DNA of 64,000 nucleotides from Anabaena sp. UHCC 0187 (GCF_009712035.1 NZ_VILB01000004.1:62001-126000), one strand, 5' to 3'. Positions 36,740-47,344 are shown, counted from the stretch's first letter. Numbers and translations: made by a program. Notes: generated by a model not told the origin, from the letters alone.

Positions 36740-37954
36740 TTATAAATTGTTTTCACTGGCAATTTCTACATTAGCTTCATTGTTATTGTTTGATAAAGTC
36801 GGCATACGTAAATATTTACGGACTACATTCATAACCCGATCAGCCACTATTGGTTTAGAAATAAAGTCTGTGGAACCAACCACTTTGGCACGCACCCGAT
36901 CTACTAAGCCATCATTACCAGTTAAGATAACTACTGGTGTCTCCGCAAAGGCGGAAATTCGGCGTAATTGTGTACAAATTTCATAACCACTGGCTATGGG
37001 CATAATTAAATCCAGGAAAATCAAATCTGGCTTTTCTTGGATAATAATCGGTAAGGCTTGGACAGCGTCTTGAATTTTAATAAATCTCAGTCCATGAGCC
37101 GTCATAATTTCTTCTAAAATTTTACACACCTGGGGACTGTCATCAACACAGGCTACCAGCGGCGGAACTTCATTTCTGCGACGCTTGGGGGTGGAACTAC
37201 CAGGTTCAGTAACTATTAAGGGTAAATCAGGTACTTTTACTAATTCAATGATGCCTTTCAGGATATAGGGAAGCAGGGAGCGAGCAACAGGCATCACATC
37301 TTGTTTCATTCTCAGTGCTAACTCCCGCAAGGTGAATTTACCATTGATTAAACTGACAAAATTCCTGTATACGGATGGATTTACCAGTTGCTGTAGTTGT
37401 TCAGGTCGGCGTAGAATTGGCGAGAAATTGGGAGAAATATTTGCTAATCCAGCTTGTGACCAAATTGACCATGTTTCTTGCATTTGCTTGATGGACATAT
37501 CGGCACTTGTGAAGCTCATAGGCATTTCTAAGATTACCTCCTGACTGCGACTACAAGTCATCGAGGCAAAATCTACTTCCTGGGCGAGATCAAAAAATAA
37601 CTCGGCTATAGTGCTTTCGACAATGGCATGAATTTTTTCTCTTTGGATTTTCTGTCTTTTGTATAAAATCTCTAAAAGATTATAATCCCAATAGTCTATG
37701 GCTATGTCTTCATAACGACAGCGCATTTTATCTAAATCAATCCCAGGAGAATATTGAGCTATATTTCTGCGCCAACGTCTGAAGGGGTGATCGCTACCTG
37801 TAGCCCAGACTATTCGTCCCAGACGATAATAAAAAGTCCATCGCCGCCCTTTAGAACTCTGGATATTTAATTGTCCGTTGTATTGTAACTGAGTACACTT
37901 TTTAAACTCATTGAATAGGTTTTGCGTTTCTATTACATCTAGGTTGGTCATCAT
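36740..37954 (-). CDS. pixG: PixG: PatA-type response regulator
   Basis: 404 aa. An N-terminal domain (about 8-120, YNGQLNIQSSKGRRWTFYYR) and a PATAN-like middle (120-250) are followed by a C-terminal receiver (about 268-388: LVACVDDSPQVCK, phosphoacceptor in LIFLDLIMP, Lys in FISKPI). This is the PatA/PixG family; in phototaxis PixG is thought to act on pilus extension motors. A short Asn-rich tail ends the protein. Confidence 0.92.
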   Translation of the reverse strand: MMTNLDVIETQNLFNEFKKCTQLQYNGQLNIQSSKGRRWTFYYRLGRIVWATGSDHPFRRWRRNIAQYSPGIDLDKMRCRYEDIAIDYWDYNLLEILYKRQKIQREKIHAIVESTIAELFFDLAQEVDFASMTCSRSQEVILEMPMSFTSADMSIKQMQETWSIWSQAGLANISPNFSPILRRPEQLQQLVNPSVYRNFVSLINGKFTLRELALRMKQDVMPVARSLLPYILKGIIELVKVPDLPLIVTEPGSSTPKRRRNEVPPLVACVDDSPQVCKILEEIMTAHGLRFIKIQDAVQALPIIIQEKPDLIFLDLIMPIASGYEICTQLRRISAFAETPVVILTGNDGLVDRVRAKVVGSTDFISKPIVADRVMNVVRKYLRMPTLSNNNNEANVEIASENNL

Positions 37955-38425
37955 TATTTTCCTAAGAATTTACTGATTAATTTTTGGTAGAAATAAATAC
38001 TGAATTTTTGAGTGAAAATCTGATAATTTAATCAAGGTATTAACAACACCCAACTGAACTGTCATCTAGATTTTGCTTATATATAACATTCTCTAACCTT
38101 TAGGATACCAGTAAATATTAAAAAGTATAAGAAAGTATAACATTGATATAATCCTTGACACTTAGTGTGCTAATGTGGCAGATAGCAACAGGAAGATACA
38201 CTGATTTATAATTTATTTTACTAAATTCCCATGTAACATTATATTCATTTTTGCCCTGGGATTATATCCGTAAAAATGCTTATTTTGAAACCTTGGGGCA
38301 TGGGGACACAGAGTAAAATGATTACAGACAGTGATCATAAAACATAGCTCTAGCCTAAGCTGTCGCAGATATACGCCATCCTGCGCTATTAAACGCCCTG
38401 ATATCTTGTAACTCTGTCCCCTGTT
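37955..38425. other. Intergenic region upstream of pixG
   Basis: 471 bp. It should hold the pix promoter. An imperfect inverted repeat, GGGGACACAGAGT (38302-38314) and ACTCTGTCCCC (38411-38421), encloses about 100 bp and ends just before the murQ stop. No gene seen. Confidence 0.5.
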
Positions 38426-39352
38426 CTAGTTATTCAAATCATGATTATAGGTGGTAACAGCTAGTCTGAGATTGCCCAGATGATCGGCTAGTAGTTGTTT
38501 TCCAGCTTCTTGGTCTAAACCAGTCCAGTGCATTAATAATGCTAACTTAACCCATTTACCACTACGTTCTAGTAAAAAACCAGCGGCTTCTCTACTTAAA
38601 CCCGTGAGGTCTTGTAAGATACGCAAGGCGCGATCGCGTAATTTTTGATTAGTGACAGCGACATCAACCATCCGATTACCATACACCTTGCCTAGTTTCA
38701 CCATTACCCCTGTCGAAAGGGTATTTAAAGCTAATTTTGTGACTGTTCCCGCTTTTAAGCGAGTAGAACCAGCTAAAATTTCTGGCCCTGTTAACAAGCG
38801 AATGTCAATATCAGCTTCGATACTAACTTGTTCTGCGGGAACACAGGCTATAAAAATAGTGATTGCCCCCCGTTGACGAGCCGCATTAATAGCACCGTGA
38901 ACAAAAGGCGTTGTTCCCCCAGCCGTGATGCCAACGACTACATCCAGTTGGGTGATTTGTCGTTGAGCGATCGCTGTTTCCCCATCTTCCGACCGATCTT
39001 CTAAATCCTCGGAACTGCGGACTAATGCTCCAGCACCACCGGCAATAATCCCTTGGACTAATTCGCTCGGAGTGCAGAAAGTAGGGGGACACTCGGCAGC
39101 ATCTAATACCCCTAATCTCCCACTTGTTCCTGCACCCACATAAAATAACCGTCCCCCTTGACGCAGCCTTGCCGCTGTCAGGTCAATAGCTGCTGCTAAC
39201 TGAACTTTAGCTCCTGCTACCGCTGCTACAGCTTTTTGGTCTTCGCTATTAAATAACTCCACCAATTCTAAAGAGTTGAGTTGGTCTAAATTGAGACTAT
39301 TGGGATTAACTTGTTCGGTGAGCAGATGCCCGCGTTCCTGGAAATTTGTCAT
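38426..39352 (-). CDS. murQ: N-acetylmuramic acid 6-phosphate etherase
   Basis: 308 aa, SIS-fold enzyme. The phosphosugar-binding motif is GAGTSGRLGVLDAAECPPTF; a second conserved stretch is ITAGGTTPFVHGA and the family signature LAGSTRLKAGTVTK is present. A UBA-like helical C-terminus (about 245-300) is typical. It cleaves the lactyl ether of MurNAc-6-phosphate in wall recycling. It lies 76 bp after the DUF3110 gene on the same strand. Confidence 0.95.
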   Translation of the reverse strand: MTNFQERGHLLTEQVNPNSLNLDQLNSLELVELFNSEDQKAVAAVAGAKVQLAAAIDLTAARLRQGGRLFYVGAGTSGRLGVLDAAECPPTFCTPSELVQGIIAGGAGALVRSSEDLEDRSEDGETAIAQRQITQLDVVVGITAGGTTPFVHGAINAARQRGAITIFIACVPAEQVSIEADIDIRLLTGPEILAGSTRLKAGTVTKLALNTLSTGVMVKLGKVYGNRMVDVAVTNQKLRDRALRILQDLTGLSREAAGFLLERSGKWVKLALLMHWTGLDQEAGKQLLADHLGNLRLAVTTYNHDLNN

Positions 39353-39428
39353 GTCTTATGTATCCTCTGTCAGTGGTCAGTAGTCATTTGTCATTTGCCC
39401 ATGACTAGTGACTAATGACAAATTAAAA

Positions 39429-39848
39429 TTATAATAAGCCTTCTAGCTGGCGACGAATGCTGTCTAAATCAGAATTAGCAACTTCTGGAGCAGACGGAAT
39501 GGGAGGGAAGAAGTCTTCATTAGTATCCTCTATTTCTGGTTCAGCTTGCCAATCTGTTTGTTCTACATTCGTTTCTGGTGGAATCACTAATTCACTGTTT
39601 TCATTGACAATTTCCCATTCATAGCCAGTGCTTTCGCAAAATTCCTTCACATCATCAGCATTCATCATCTCCACTGTAGGGACAGCGAAGTCTTGAGCTT
39701 CTAACATCAAAGCATAGCGAGTGGCATCGTCTTCTGTTTCAAACATGAGGATTTTATTGCCTTCTATCCCTTGAGCATTGCTAATCCGAATGCTGTGAAT
39801 CCCCTCATTATCAGTACCAGCATTGAAAATCAGTACAAAAACACGCAT
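39429..39848 (-). CDS. DUF3110 family protein
   Basis: 139 aa. Residues 1-85 match the cyanobacterial and plant DUF3110 family (MRVFVLIFNAGTDNEGIHSI; FETEDDATRYALMLEAQDF). The C-terminal half is acidic and looks disordered. Function unknown. ATG start at 39848. Confidence 0.85.
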   Translation of the reverse strand: MRVFVLIFNAGTDNEGIHSIRISNAQGIEGNKILMFETEDDATRYALMLEAQDFAVPTVEMMNADDVKEFCESTGYEWEIVNENSELVIPPETNVEQTDWQAEPEIEDTNEDFFPPIPSAPEVANSDLDSIRRQLEGLL

Positions 39849-39889
39849 TATCCATCCTTTAATCAGTTCTATAACTTATAAGAAACTAG

Positions 39890-40384
39890 GCTGAAAACCC
39901 CGGAATTGACACCTGAAAATCCAAAAAGTTTTTAGGTGTCAATGTCTTTTAAGCCGGGGATGAAAGCCAATTAGAGGCTTTAGCCTCCAGTGACTTGTGT
40001 TATACTATTTGTAACAGGAAAGGTAATCAACCTGTCTAAAAACCTAACTGCTTAACGGCAATCTGTACCTTGACAATTAAATCTATGCGGTTCTACTGCA
40101 TTATTCTAGTTTCCTCCTAGCAGTAGGTAAAAGATTTATAGGGGCTAGACGAATCAGAATTTTGAAACAGGAAAGTTTCATCCTCAACAGGACTTGCAGT
40201 CATGCAACTACGGTCGGGCAGACCGAAAGTTAACGCTTGGAAGCCAGTGCGTTGGGCGGGTTTCCCGACTTGAAGCAACTGGCGTGGAGAGTCCCACCTC
40301 TGAGCTAGATAACGCAAGGAGTCTAGTTTAAGTGGTCTCGTTGAACCAAGAATCCCCGTTTCTTTAGACCGGGGAGTGTCAAAT
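39890..40384. mobile_element. Remnant with IS200/IS605-like ends and no transposase gene
   Basis: The left side has a nested palindrome: CCCCGG (39898-39903) with CCGGGG (39954-39959), enclosing ATTGACACCT / AGGTGTCAAT. A hairpin GAGGCT-TT-AGCCTC follows at about 39974. The right side has a chain of GC-rich hairpins (40211-40300) and ends CCAAGAATCCCCG...CGGGGAGTGTCAA with a TCCCCG/CGGGGA hairpin (40353-40375). This right end resembles that of cyanobacterial IS605-group elements, whose last ~150 bases encode the TnpB guide (omega) RNA. No tnpA or tnpB frame remains. Identification is from memory of such ends. Confidence 0.6.
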
Positions 40385-40651
40385 TAAAGTTCTAGGTTGT
40401 CCATTCATGAAAATCTCCAAATAATTTTTGTGCGCTTGTCGAAAATTAGGCATAGACCAAAAGATATAATTCTCCGCTTTTACAAAAATCCCGGCGGCAA
40501 TTTTTGCCATCATGCCGCTATACTCTAATAGTTAAACGCAAAATGATGTCAAAATTAATTTATATCCCCAGCACTGTAGACAAAACTGAGTGTTGTATTG
40601 TTCCAGTATTTTGTATTTTGCCGGGTATCTGCTAATCAAAGAGCGAAAACC

Positions 40652-43600
40652 ATGTCTAACTCTCCTAGTCAACATCCTCGTCCGGCAAATTCTGGGATTC
40701 AGCGCCTATTATTCATGATATTTAGCCGTGGTGGACTGGCTATAGGTGCTTTGTTGCTGCTGGGAATTATTGCTGGTATTTGGCGATTAAGGAATTTTGT
40801 TTACCAGGAGTTAGTACCATTAGCAAGCCAAAGTCTCACTACTACTCTTAACCGTCCAGTAAAACTGGGAGCAGTTAAGTCGTTTTCCCTGACTGGGGTA
40901 AAATTTGCCGCTTCAGAAATTCCCCCTACAGCTACGGATCCAGATCGGGCGAGTATCAAAGCAGTAGATGTAGGATTTGATATTTGGAAGTTAGTTACTA
41001 ACCGCAATCTTCGATTAGATGTAACTTTAATTAATCCCGATGTTTATGTTGAACAGGATCGTCAAGGGAGTTGGTTAACGACTACTATCGCCCCAGCTAC
41101 GGGTGAGGGATTGATTAAAACTGATTTGGATAAGTTGCGGTTTCGGGATGCTAATTTGGTATTAGTTCCAAAAGTCCGTGAGGGGGAGAAAAATTCTTTA
41201 CGAGTTCCTGTAGAATTTTCAGGCATTAATGGGACGGCTCAACTCTTAAATAAAAATAAACTAATTAAATTAGAATTGGCTGGGAAGGCAGTAAGTGGGG
41301 GTGATATTTCCATTGTTGGAGATTTGATTCCTCAGAAAACTTTAGCTGGAGATTTTCGACTAAAGGCACAAAATCTTCTCGCCGCAGATATTACCCGGAT
41401 TGTAACTTTACCACTGGCTTTACAAACTGGGAGAGTGAATGGTGATTTGCAAATTAAGGTAGTACCCCGGCAAAAAACCTTAATATACGGTAATGCTGCC
41501 ATGGAAGGGGTGACGGTGCAAATCCCTAAAATCCCCCAATTATTCAATAATAGTCAGGGGAATCTCAGTTTTGACGGACTGATCATTAAATTAGATAATA
41601 TAGTTACCAACTACGGACAAATCCCTGTTACAGCATCGGGTATTATTGATCAGCAAGCAGGATTTAATTTAAAAGCCCGTGTGAATGCGGTAAGTTTAGC
41701 CAATGCCCAAGCAACTCTGAAGGTAAAGTTACCAGTTCCCGTGAGTGGAATAGCTGAAGCTGATTTGCAGATATTGGGAGGAATTGCTCAACCAGTGCTA
41801 TCGGGTAATGTTAGTACCCGGAAAACTGCCCGAATTGATAAAGTTGATTTTCAGAAAGTTAGTAGTAAATTTGAGCTAATCAGTAGTAAATCTCTCCTGA
41901 GAATTACGGATATTCAAGGGCAAACTATTTATGGTGGTGAGGTTAAAGGTGCGGGAATAATTAAACTTGGTAAAGTATCCGCACTGAATTTTCAACTCCG
42001 CGCCGAAAATATGCCGGGGGATGCCATCGCTCAAGCATATAATATCAAAATGGGATTCCCCATTGGCAAAATGACAGCCACCGCAGAGGTAAAAGGTGTG
42101 GCTGATGATACCCGTACTGTAGTTAAATGGCAAGCACCCCAAGCCAAATACCCAGCGACAGGGGTAGCTATTATTAATCCCGACCGGACAGTTTCTTTCC
42201 GTGATACAGTTGCCAGTGTGGGTGGTGGTGTAGTTAGGGGTAGTGGTAGTTATCGTCATGATAATGGGCGTTGGCAAGCTTTAGCCCAAGCTGACAGGAT
42301 TAAATTAACATCTTTTGTTGATGAGAAACAACAGGAAAATATTTCTTTAGCTGGGGCAGAATTTAACGGTGATTTGCGGTTATCAGGCAATTCTTCACCA
42401 TTTCAAATAGAGACAATTATTCCTAACAATGCCAATGTCAACATTGCTGGTGGTAAAGTTAATATTTCTCAAATCAATTTACAAAACAAAAACTTTACAG
42501 CCCTATTGGTAGGCAAAGATTTACGTTTAGGAACAATATTAAAACGAGCTAACCCGGTTTTAAATAATCCCCTGGCAGGTAATTTCATGATTGCCGGTAA
42601 TCAGGAAAATTTCAGCCTCAAAACCTTTTCAGGAATTGGTGAAGCCTTTCTATCTGTGGGTAGGGGGACAATTAAAGCTGCGAATATTCAGGTTGCTGAG
42701 GGTCGCTATCAGGCGAAAATTCAAGCTGATAATGTACCTTTGACAAAGTTAGCATCTGTACCAACTCAATTACAAGGAAATATAGTTGGTGAGTTGCAGG
42801 TAAATGGTTCGCTAGAGTCATTTCAACCGGAAACTATTCAAGGTTTGGGTGAAGGTAGGTTAAAACTTTCCAGTGGTATAGTTACAGCTTCTTATATTCA
42901 ACTTAATCAGGGAAGCTATCAAGCATTGTTGGCTACTTCTGGTTTGGAATTGCGTCCTTTTAATGAGCAGTTACAAGGACAGTTGGGAGGAAAGTTACAA
43001 GTATCAGGAACTTTAGATTCTACTAAATTAGCAGATGTGGCTGCTGTTGGTCAGGTGCGATTTAGTCGCGGTTTACAAGGAATGGATTTACCTATTCAAG
43101 CTGATATTGGTTGGAATGGAGAAAAGCTGACTATTGATAGTTCTAATAACGCAAAATTTCAAGCGAAAGGTTATTTATTAGCTAATGCTAAAAAAGCAGG
43201 TATCCCAGAAATTACTAATGTCAATCTGAATGTCCAAACCAAAAATTATAGTCTTCAACAATTGCCAATTAAACTCCCTAATACTGGAGATATTGCTGGT
43301 AATCTAGATTTTAATGGACAGTTAACCGGAAAACCTACCGCACTTAATATTATAGGTAAGTTGGGGTTACGGGATTTCAAAGTTCAGGAATTTGCTTTTG
43401 AACCGTTGTTAACTGGTAATGTTAATTCTATATCAGGACAGGGTTTAAGTTTAGATGTTAGAGGCAAAAGTGAACGCATAGCAGTTAATTTAGATAGTAA
43501 AAATCGCCCCAAATCATTTTTAGTGCAGTGGCAACAAGCATTATTATCAGGTGTAGCAACGGGAGTTAACTGGGCAGTAAATGTGACTAATTTCCCCTTA

Positions 43601-46081
43601 CAAGCTGTAAATATAGCTTTACCTGCGAATACTCCTTTAAGTCCAGGAGGAGTGACAGGATTATTAACTGGAAATTTGCAATTTAATTCGCAGACATTAG
43701 CCACAGCCGGAAATATAGCCGTTGACAAACCAGAAATTGGCCGCATTAAAGGCGATCGCTTTACTACTCAATTCCGTTACAATCATGATACAGCCACCCT
43801 CATGAATAGTGAATTCCTCAAGGGTGAAAGTAGATATACCGGGAATGCAAGCATCAAACAAGCAACAAAAAAACCCCAACTACAAGCAAACATCAATATT
43901 GATAAAGGTAATATTCAAGACGTTCTTAATGCGGCTCAAATTTTTGATATTCAAGACTTGCAACGGGGTTTAAAAGCACCTATTTATGGTACATCTGCGG
44001 ATTTAACCACCAACTCCCAAGGATTACCGACAGAGTCCCTATTCACCCAAATTCAACGGTTATCGGAAATTGATTCCCTCCTGACTACCCAAGAACAACA
44101 ACGAGCTAATGCTAATCCTATACCAGATTTAAGAGACTTAAAGGGAATTTTTAATGGTGATATTGCTATTAATACTGCCACAAACAACGAACCAACGATA
44201 ACATTTAACCTGCAAGGACAAAATTTTATTTGGGGTAAACCAACAGAACCCAGCCGTTTTTATCGTGCAGAAGAAATTCTAGCCAAAGGTAGTTTTGAAC
44301 AAGGAATTTTGCGTTTACAACCTTTACGGTTTCAATCTCAAGATAAGCTAATTGCCTTTACAGGTAACATTGGGGGTAAGCAACAATCGGGTCAATTAAA
44401 AATCGAAAACTTTTTGATTGAAAGATTGAATAATTTAGTCAAACTCCCAGTGGGAATTACAGGTAAACTGAATCTGACAGCAGCCATAGCTGGTAGTATT
44501 AGCAATCCTCAAACTACAGGAGAATTAAATATTACAGAAGGAAAAATTGATCAAAAATCAGTAGAATCAGCTACTGCTAGTTTCAGTTATGCTAATGGAC
44601 GTTTGAACTTTGGTAGCAACGTCTTAGGAGTGGGAGATGAACCTGCAAAGATTAATGCTAGTATTCCCTATCAATTACCCTTTGCTTCTCAAAAATCAGA
44701 CAGTGATCAAATTACTTTAGATGTTAAAGTCAAAAATGAAGGGTTAGCACTTTTAAATCTCTTTACTAATGAAATAGCTTTTGAAAATGGACAAGGAGAA
44801 TTAAATTTAAAAGTTGCGGGAACTAAAGAACAACCAGAGGTTGTAGGTATTGCTTCTTTAAATAATGCTACTTTTAGCGCCCAAGCCTTACCAGGAAAGT
44901 TGACAAATGTGACTGGTAGTGCCAAGTTCGATTTAAATCGTGTGTTTGTAGAAAGTCTTGAAGGTAGATTTAGTGATGGTAAAGTTGAGGCTGTTGGTGA
45001 ATTGCCAATTTTTAGTCAAGATATTCAAATAGATCAGCCTCTGACTGTTAATTTAGAACAATTGGCTTTGAATCTTAAGGGATTATATCAAGGAGGTGCT
45101 AGTGGTAATTTAGAAATTACTGGCTCTCTTCTTAAACCAATAATTGGCGGTAATATTGAATTATTTGATGGTCAAGTATTGTTAGCAGAATCTACAAATG
45201 GTAATTCATCAAATACTAAAATTGGCAATCCCGATAAAACAGATATAGAAAATAAAATTACCAGGTTAAATAAGTTAGAATTAAAATTAGGTAAAAATGT
45301 CCAAATTGCCAGACCACCAGTTTTTAAATTTCAAGCTACTGGGGATTTAATTGTTAATGGTTCTGTCGCTGAACCCATACCAGAAGGAACTATCAAGTTA
45401 ACTAAAGGTGGAGTGAATTTGTTCACGACTCAATTAAATTTAGCACGAAATTATCAACACACTGCTACTTTTAGCTCCCGTGAACCCCGTGATCCTAACT
45501 TGGATATTCGGCTATTTACAAAGATTCTCGATATAACTCAAAATAGTGATATTAGCAGACAAGGTTCTACAGGTTTAGCAGGGTTAGAAACAGTCCGAGT
45601 CGAAGCAAGTATTAATGGTTTAGCTAGTCAAATCAATGAGAATTTACAACTAAAAAGCATTCCTTCCCGTTCAGAAACCCAAATTGTCACTTTGTTAGGA
45701 GGTGGATTTGTTGATACTCAAGGACGTGGTGACAGTACCCTGGGTTTAATTAATATTGCTGGTTCGGCTGTTTTTAGTAATTTTCAAGGTGCATTTAATC
45801 AAATTGGTGATGCTTTTGGTTTAAGTGAACTGCGGATATTTCCCACTATTCTTTCTGAAAGACCAGAAGCAGGGAGAAATAACTCATCTTTAGAATTAGC
45901 TTTAGAAGCAGGAATTGATATTTCTCCAAAATTTTCTATTTCTACTATCAAGATTTTGACAGCGGGTGATCCTTTACAGTTGGGGATTAATTACCGGATA
46001 AATAATGAATTTCGTCTGCGTTCTTCTACTAATTTCACTGATGATAGTCGCGCTGTACTTGAGTTTGAACGGAGATTTTGA
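40652..46081 (+). CDS. tamB: TamB/DUF490-type translocation and assembly protein
   Basis: 1809 aa with start ATG 40652; the frame extends back to TTG 40598 but that part has no sense as a signal. One N-terminal membrane anchor (about residues 28-50) is followed by a very long repetitive beta-rich region of AsmA/TamB type, then the conserved C-terminal TamB domain (about 1500-1809), ending in a beta strand pattern with terminal Phe (FERRF). TamB-like proteins span the periplasm and help move lipids or outer-membrane proteins. Single gene, codirectional with nothing nearby. Confidence 0.92.
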   Translation: MSNSPSQHPRPANSGIQRLLFMIFSRGGLAIGALLLLGIIAGIWRLRNFVYQELVPLASQSLTTTLNRPVKLGAVKSFSLTGVKFAASEIPPTATDPDRASIKAVDVGFDIWKLVTNRNLRLDVTLINPDVYVEQDRQGSWLTTTIAPATGEGLIKTDLDKLRFRDANLVLVPKVREGEKNSLRVPVEFSGINGTAQLLNKNKLIKLELAGKAVSGGDISIVGDLIPQKTLAGDFRLKAQNLLAADITRIVTLPLALQTGRVNGDLQIKVVPRQKTLIYGNAAMEGVTVQIPKIPQLFNNSQGNLSFDGLIIKLDNIVTNYGQIPVTASGIIDQQAGFNLKARVNAVSLANAQATLKVKLPVPVSGIAEADLQILGGIAQPVLSGNVSTRKTARIDKVDFQKVSSKFELISSKSLLRITDIQGQTIYGGEVKGAGIIKLGKVSALNFQLRAENMPGDAIAQAYNIKMGFPIGKMTATAEVKGVADDTRTVVKWQAPQAKYPATGVAIINPDRTVSFRDTVASVGGGVVRGSGSYRHDNGRWQALAQADRIKLTSFVDEKQQENISLAGAEFNGDLRLSGNSSPFQIETIIPNNANVNIAGGKVNISQINLQNKNFTALLVGKDLRLGTILKRANPVLNNPLAGNFMIAGNQENFSLKTFSGIGEAFLSVGRGTIKAANIQVAEGRYQAKIQADNVPLTKLASVPTQLQGNIVGELQVNGSLESFQPETIQGLGEGRLKLSSGIVTASYIQLNQGSYQALLATSGLELRPFNEQLQGQLGGKLQVSGTLDSTKLADVAAVGQVRFSRGLQGMDLPIQADIGWNGEKLTIDSSNNAKFQAKGYLLANAKKAGIPEITNVNLNVQTKNYSLQQLPIKLPNTGDIAGNLDFNGQLTGKPTALNIIGKLGLRDFKVQEFAFEPLLTGNVNSISGQGLSLDVRGKSERIAVNLDSKNRPKSFLVQWQQALLSGVATGVNWAVNVTNFPLQAVNIALPANTPLSPGGVTGLLTGNLQFNSQTLATAGNIAVDKPEIGRIKGDRFTTQFRYNHDTATLMNSEFLKGESRYTGNASIKQATKKPQLQANINIDKGNIQDVLNAAQIFDIQDLQRGLKAPIYGTSADLTTNSQGLPTESLFTQIQRLSEIDSLLTTQEQQRANANPIPDLRDLKGIFNGDIAINTATNNEPTITFNLQGQNFIWGKPTEPSRFYRAEEILAKGSFEQGILRLQPLRFQSQDKLIAFTGNIGGKQQSGQLKIENFLIERLNNLVKLPVGITGKLNLTAAIAGSISNPQTTGELNITEGKIDQKSVESATASFSYANGRLNFGSNVLGVGDEPAKINASIPYQLPFASQKSDSDQITLDVKVKNEGLALLNLFTNEIAFENGQGELNLKVAGTKEQPEVVGIASLNNATFSAQALPGKLTNVTGSAKFDLNRVFVESLEGRFSDGKVEAVGELPIFSQDIQIDQPLTVNLEQLALNLKGLYQGGASGNLEITGSLLKPIIGGNIELFDGQVLLAESTNGNSSNTKIGNPDKTDIENKITRLNKLELKLGKNVQIARPPVFKFQATGDLIVNGSVAEPIPEGTIKLTKGGVNLFTTQLNLARNYQHTATFSSREPRDPNLDIRLFTKILDITQNSDISRQGSTGLAGLETVRVEASINGLASQINENLQLKSIPSRSETQIVTLLGGGFVDTQGRGDSTLGLINIAGSAVFSNFQGAFNQIGDAFGLSELRIFPTILSERPEAGRNNSSLELALEAGIDISPKFSISTIKILTAGDPLQLGINYRINNEFRLRSSTNFTDDSRAVLEFERRF

Positions 46082-46084
46082 AGA

Positions 46085-46248
<164 letters not shown>

Positions 46249-46524
46249 TTACAAATAATATCTAACAGTTGTGACAATGCGACTTTTTTTCGCTCGTAAA
46301 GCATTCTTCAAAAACAAAGTGGTTTGGAGAGACAAGCCAAGAGCGCCACTACCTGCTGCCACTAAAACTAGTAAAATCTCTTCCGTTGCATAAGCTACAG
46401 AGGAAAGAGCATCAGAAGAAAGCACCGCTAAAGCCGCGCCATTACTCAATCGCTCTTCGCTATGGGCACTAGTTGGTAAGGATTTACCGAGGAAAAATTG
46501 CTTAATCTGGGGGTAGAAGGACAT
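46249..46524 (-). pseudogene. N-terminal remnant of an APC-family permease
   Basis: From ATG 46524, 66 residues (SFYPQIKQFFLGKSLP..., ALAVLSSDALSSVAYATEEI) match the N-terminus of large cyanobacterial APC-superfamily permeases up to GSGALGLSL. From about 46326 the frame continues with 25 unrelated residues and stops. The remaining membrane helices are absent from the neighbouring DNA, which is a repeat array and then tamB. I read it as a 3'-deleted pseudogene. Confidence 0.75.
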
Positions 46525-46732
46525 AAAGAGTCCACCTGACAATTGTATTTATTTTTACTCAGTTGAGAATAAACTCAAATCTAAGGTTTATAGAATATAG
46601 CAATTTTGGCAGCTTTGTTACAAATTAAAATATTGACGGCGAATATATTCGCCGTTGGCACTTACATCCTAGGATAGTGATAAAACAAAAGACAAAAATA
46701 AACTTTCAACTCAGTCATCTGCTACCACCTGA

Positions 46733-46870
46733 TCAATCCTCGTGATCATCAAAGGGATCATCTAATTCCTGGCTCGGTGGTCCAAAAGATGTGTAAATTG
46801 CCATACCAGTAATAGCAACTAGTGCCGAACAAAAGCAAATTCCAAGCACCGTAGCGGGTTCTAAGTCCAT
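46733..46870 (-). CDS. psbN: Photosystem II protein PsbN
   Basis: 45 aa, too short for most gene callers. MDLEPATVLGICF, one membrane helix (about 7-27), then IYTSFGPPSQEL and the acidic end DDPFDDHED: the standard PsbN pattern. It is encoded opposite to psbH, as in other cyanobacteria and plastids, and acts in photosystem II assembly rather than as a stable subunit. Confidence 0.96.
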   Translation of the reverse strand: MDLEPATVLGICFCSALVAITGMAIYTSFGPPSQELDDPFDDHED

Positions 46871-47104
46871 AAATTTAGATACATATTATCAAAGCTATGT
46901 TTATAGAATATTACAAAATTTAACTTAAAAAACATTTCCATAATTATCGAATTCAGACAAACTAGCCAAGCAATGGTATTCTAGTGAAAATTGAACCATA
47001 AGCATCAAAGTAGTACTGCAGTATTAGTTCAGGAAAAATAGTGTATTTTTGTAAATGTAGCGAAAACCTCCATCAATATAGCTAAACAAAGATCACAAAC
47101 TGCG

Positions 47105-47303
47105 ATAATTTAAGAAAAGCTTTTGGATTAATCCGCGTACCGTGAGACAAACGGGAACTTATCCGCCAACGGATAAAAGCTTGGGTAATTATTCGTGAAA
47201 ATTACACGAGTAAGCACGAACTGTTAAACCTGTGATTAGTCCAATCTAAAACAGGTAAGTTCAATCCAAGAATCCCCAGCCCAAACAGGCTGAGGAATGT
47301 CTA
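47105..47303 (+). ncRNA. Structured remnant resembling a TnpB omega-RNA / IS605 right end
   Basis: A chain of hairpins: TTATCCG-CCAA-CGGATAA (47159-47176), TCGTG/CACGA (47193-47209), ACCTGT/ACAGGT (47228-47256) with an inner GATT/AATC, and a last TCCCCAGCC/GGCTGAGGA hairpin (47273-47296, one mismatch). The end CCAAGAATCCCC is shared with the remnant at 40346-40357. The layout fits the 3' end of an IS605-group tnpB with its guide RNA, but no tnpB remains. It sits in the psbN-psbH gap, 42 bp before psbH. Function as an RNA is unproven. The rest of 46871-47344 holds no gene I can support. Confidence 0.55.
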
Positions 47304-47344
47304 AAAAAATTAAAAAAGCTTTGGCAACTGATCTTAGGTGAACT

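Noticed and set aside
40117-40317. Minus-strand 66-codon frame
   Set aside because: It lies across the hairpin chain of the IS605-like remnant and has no protein-like pattern.
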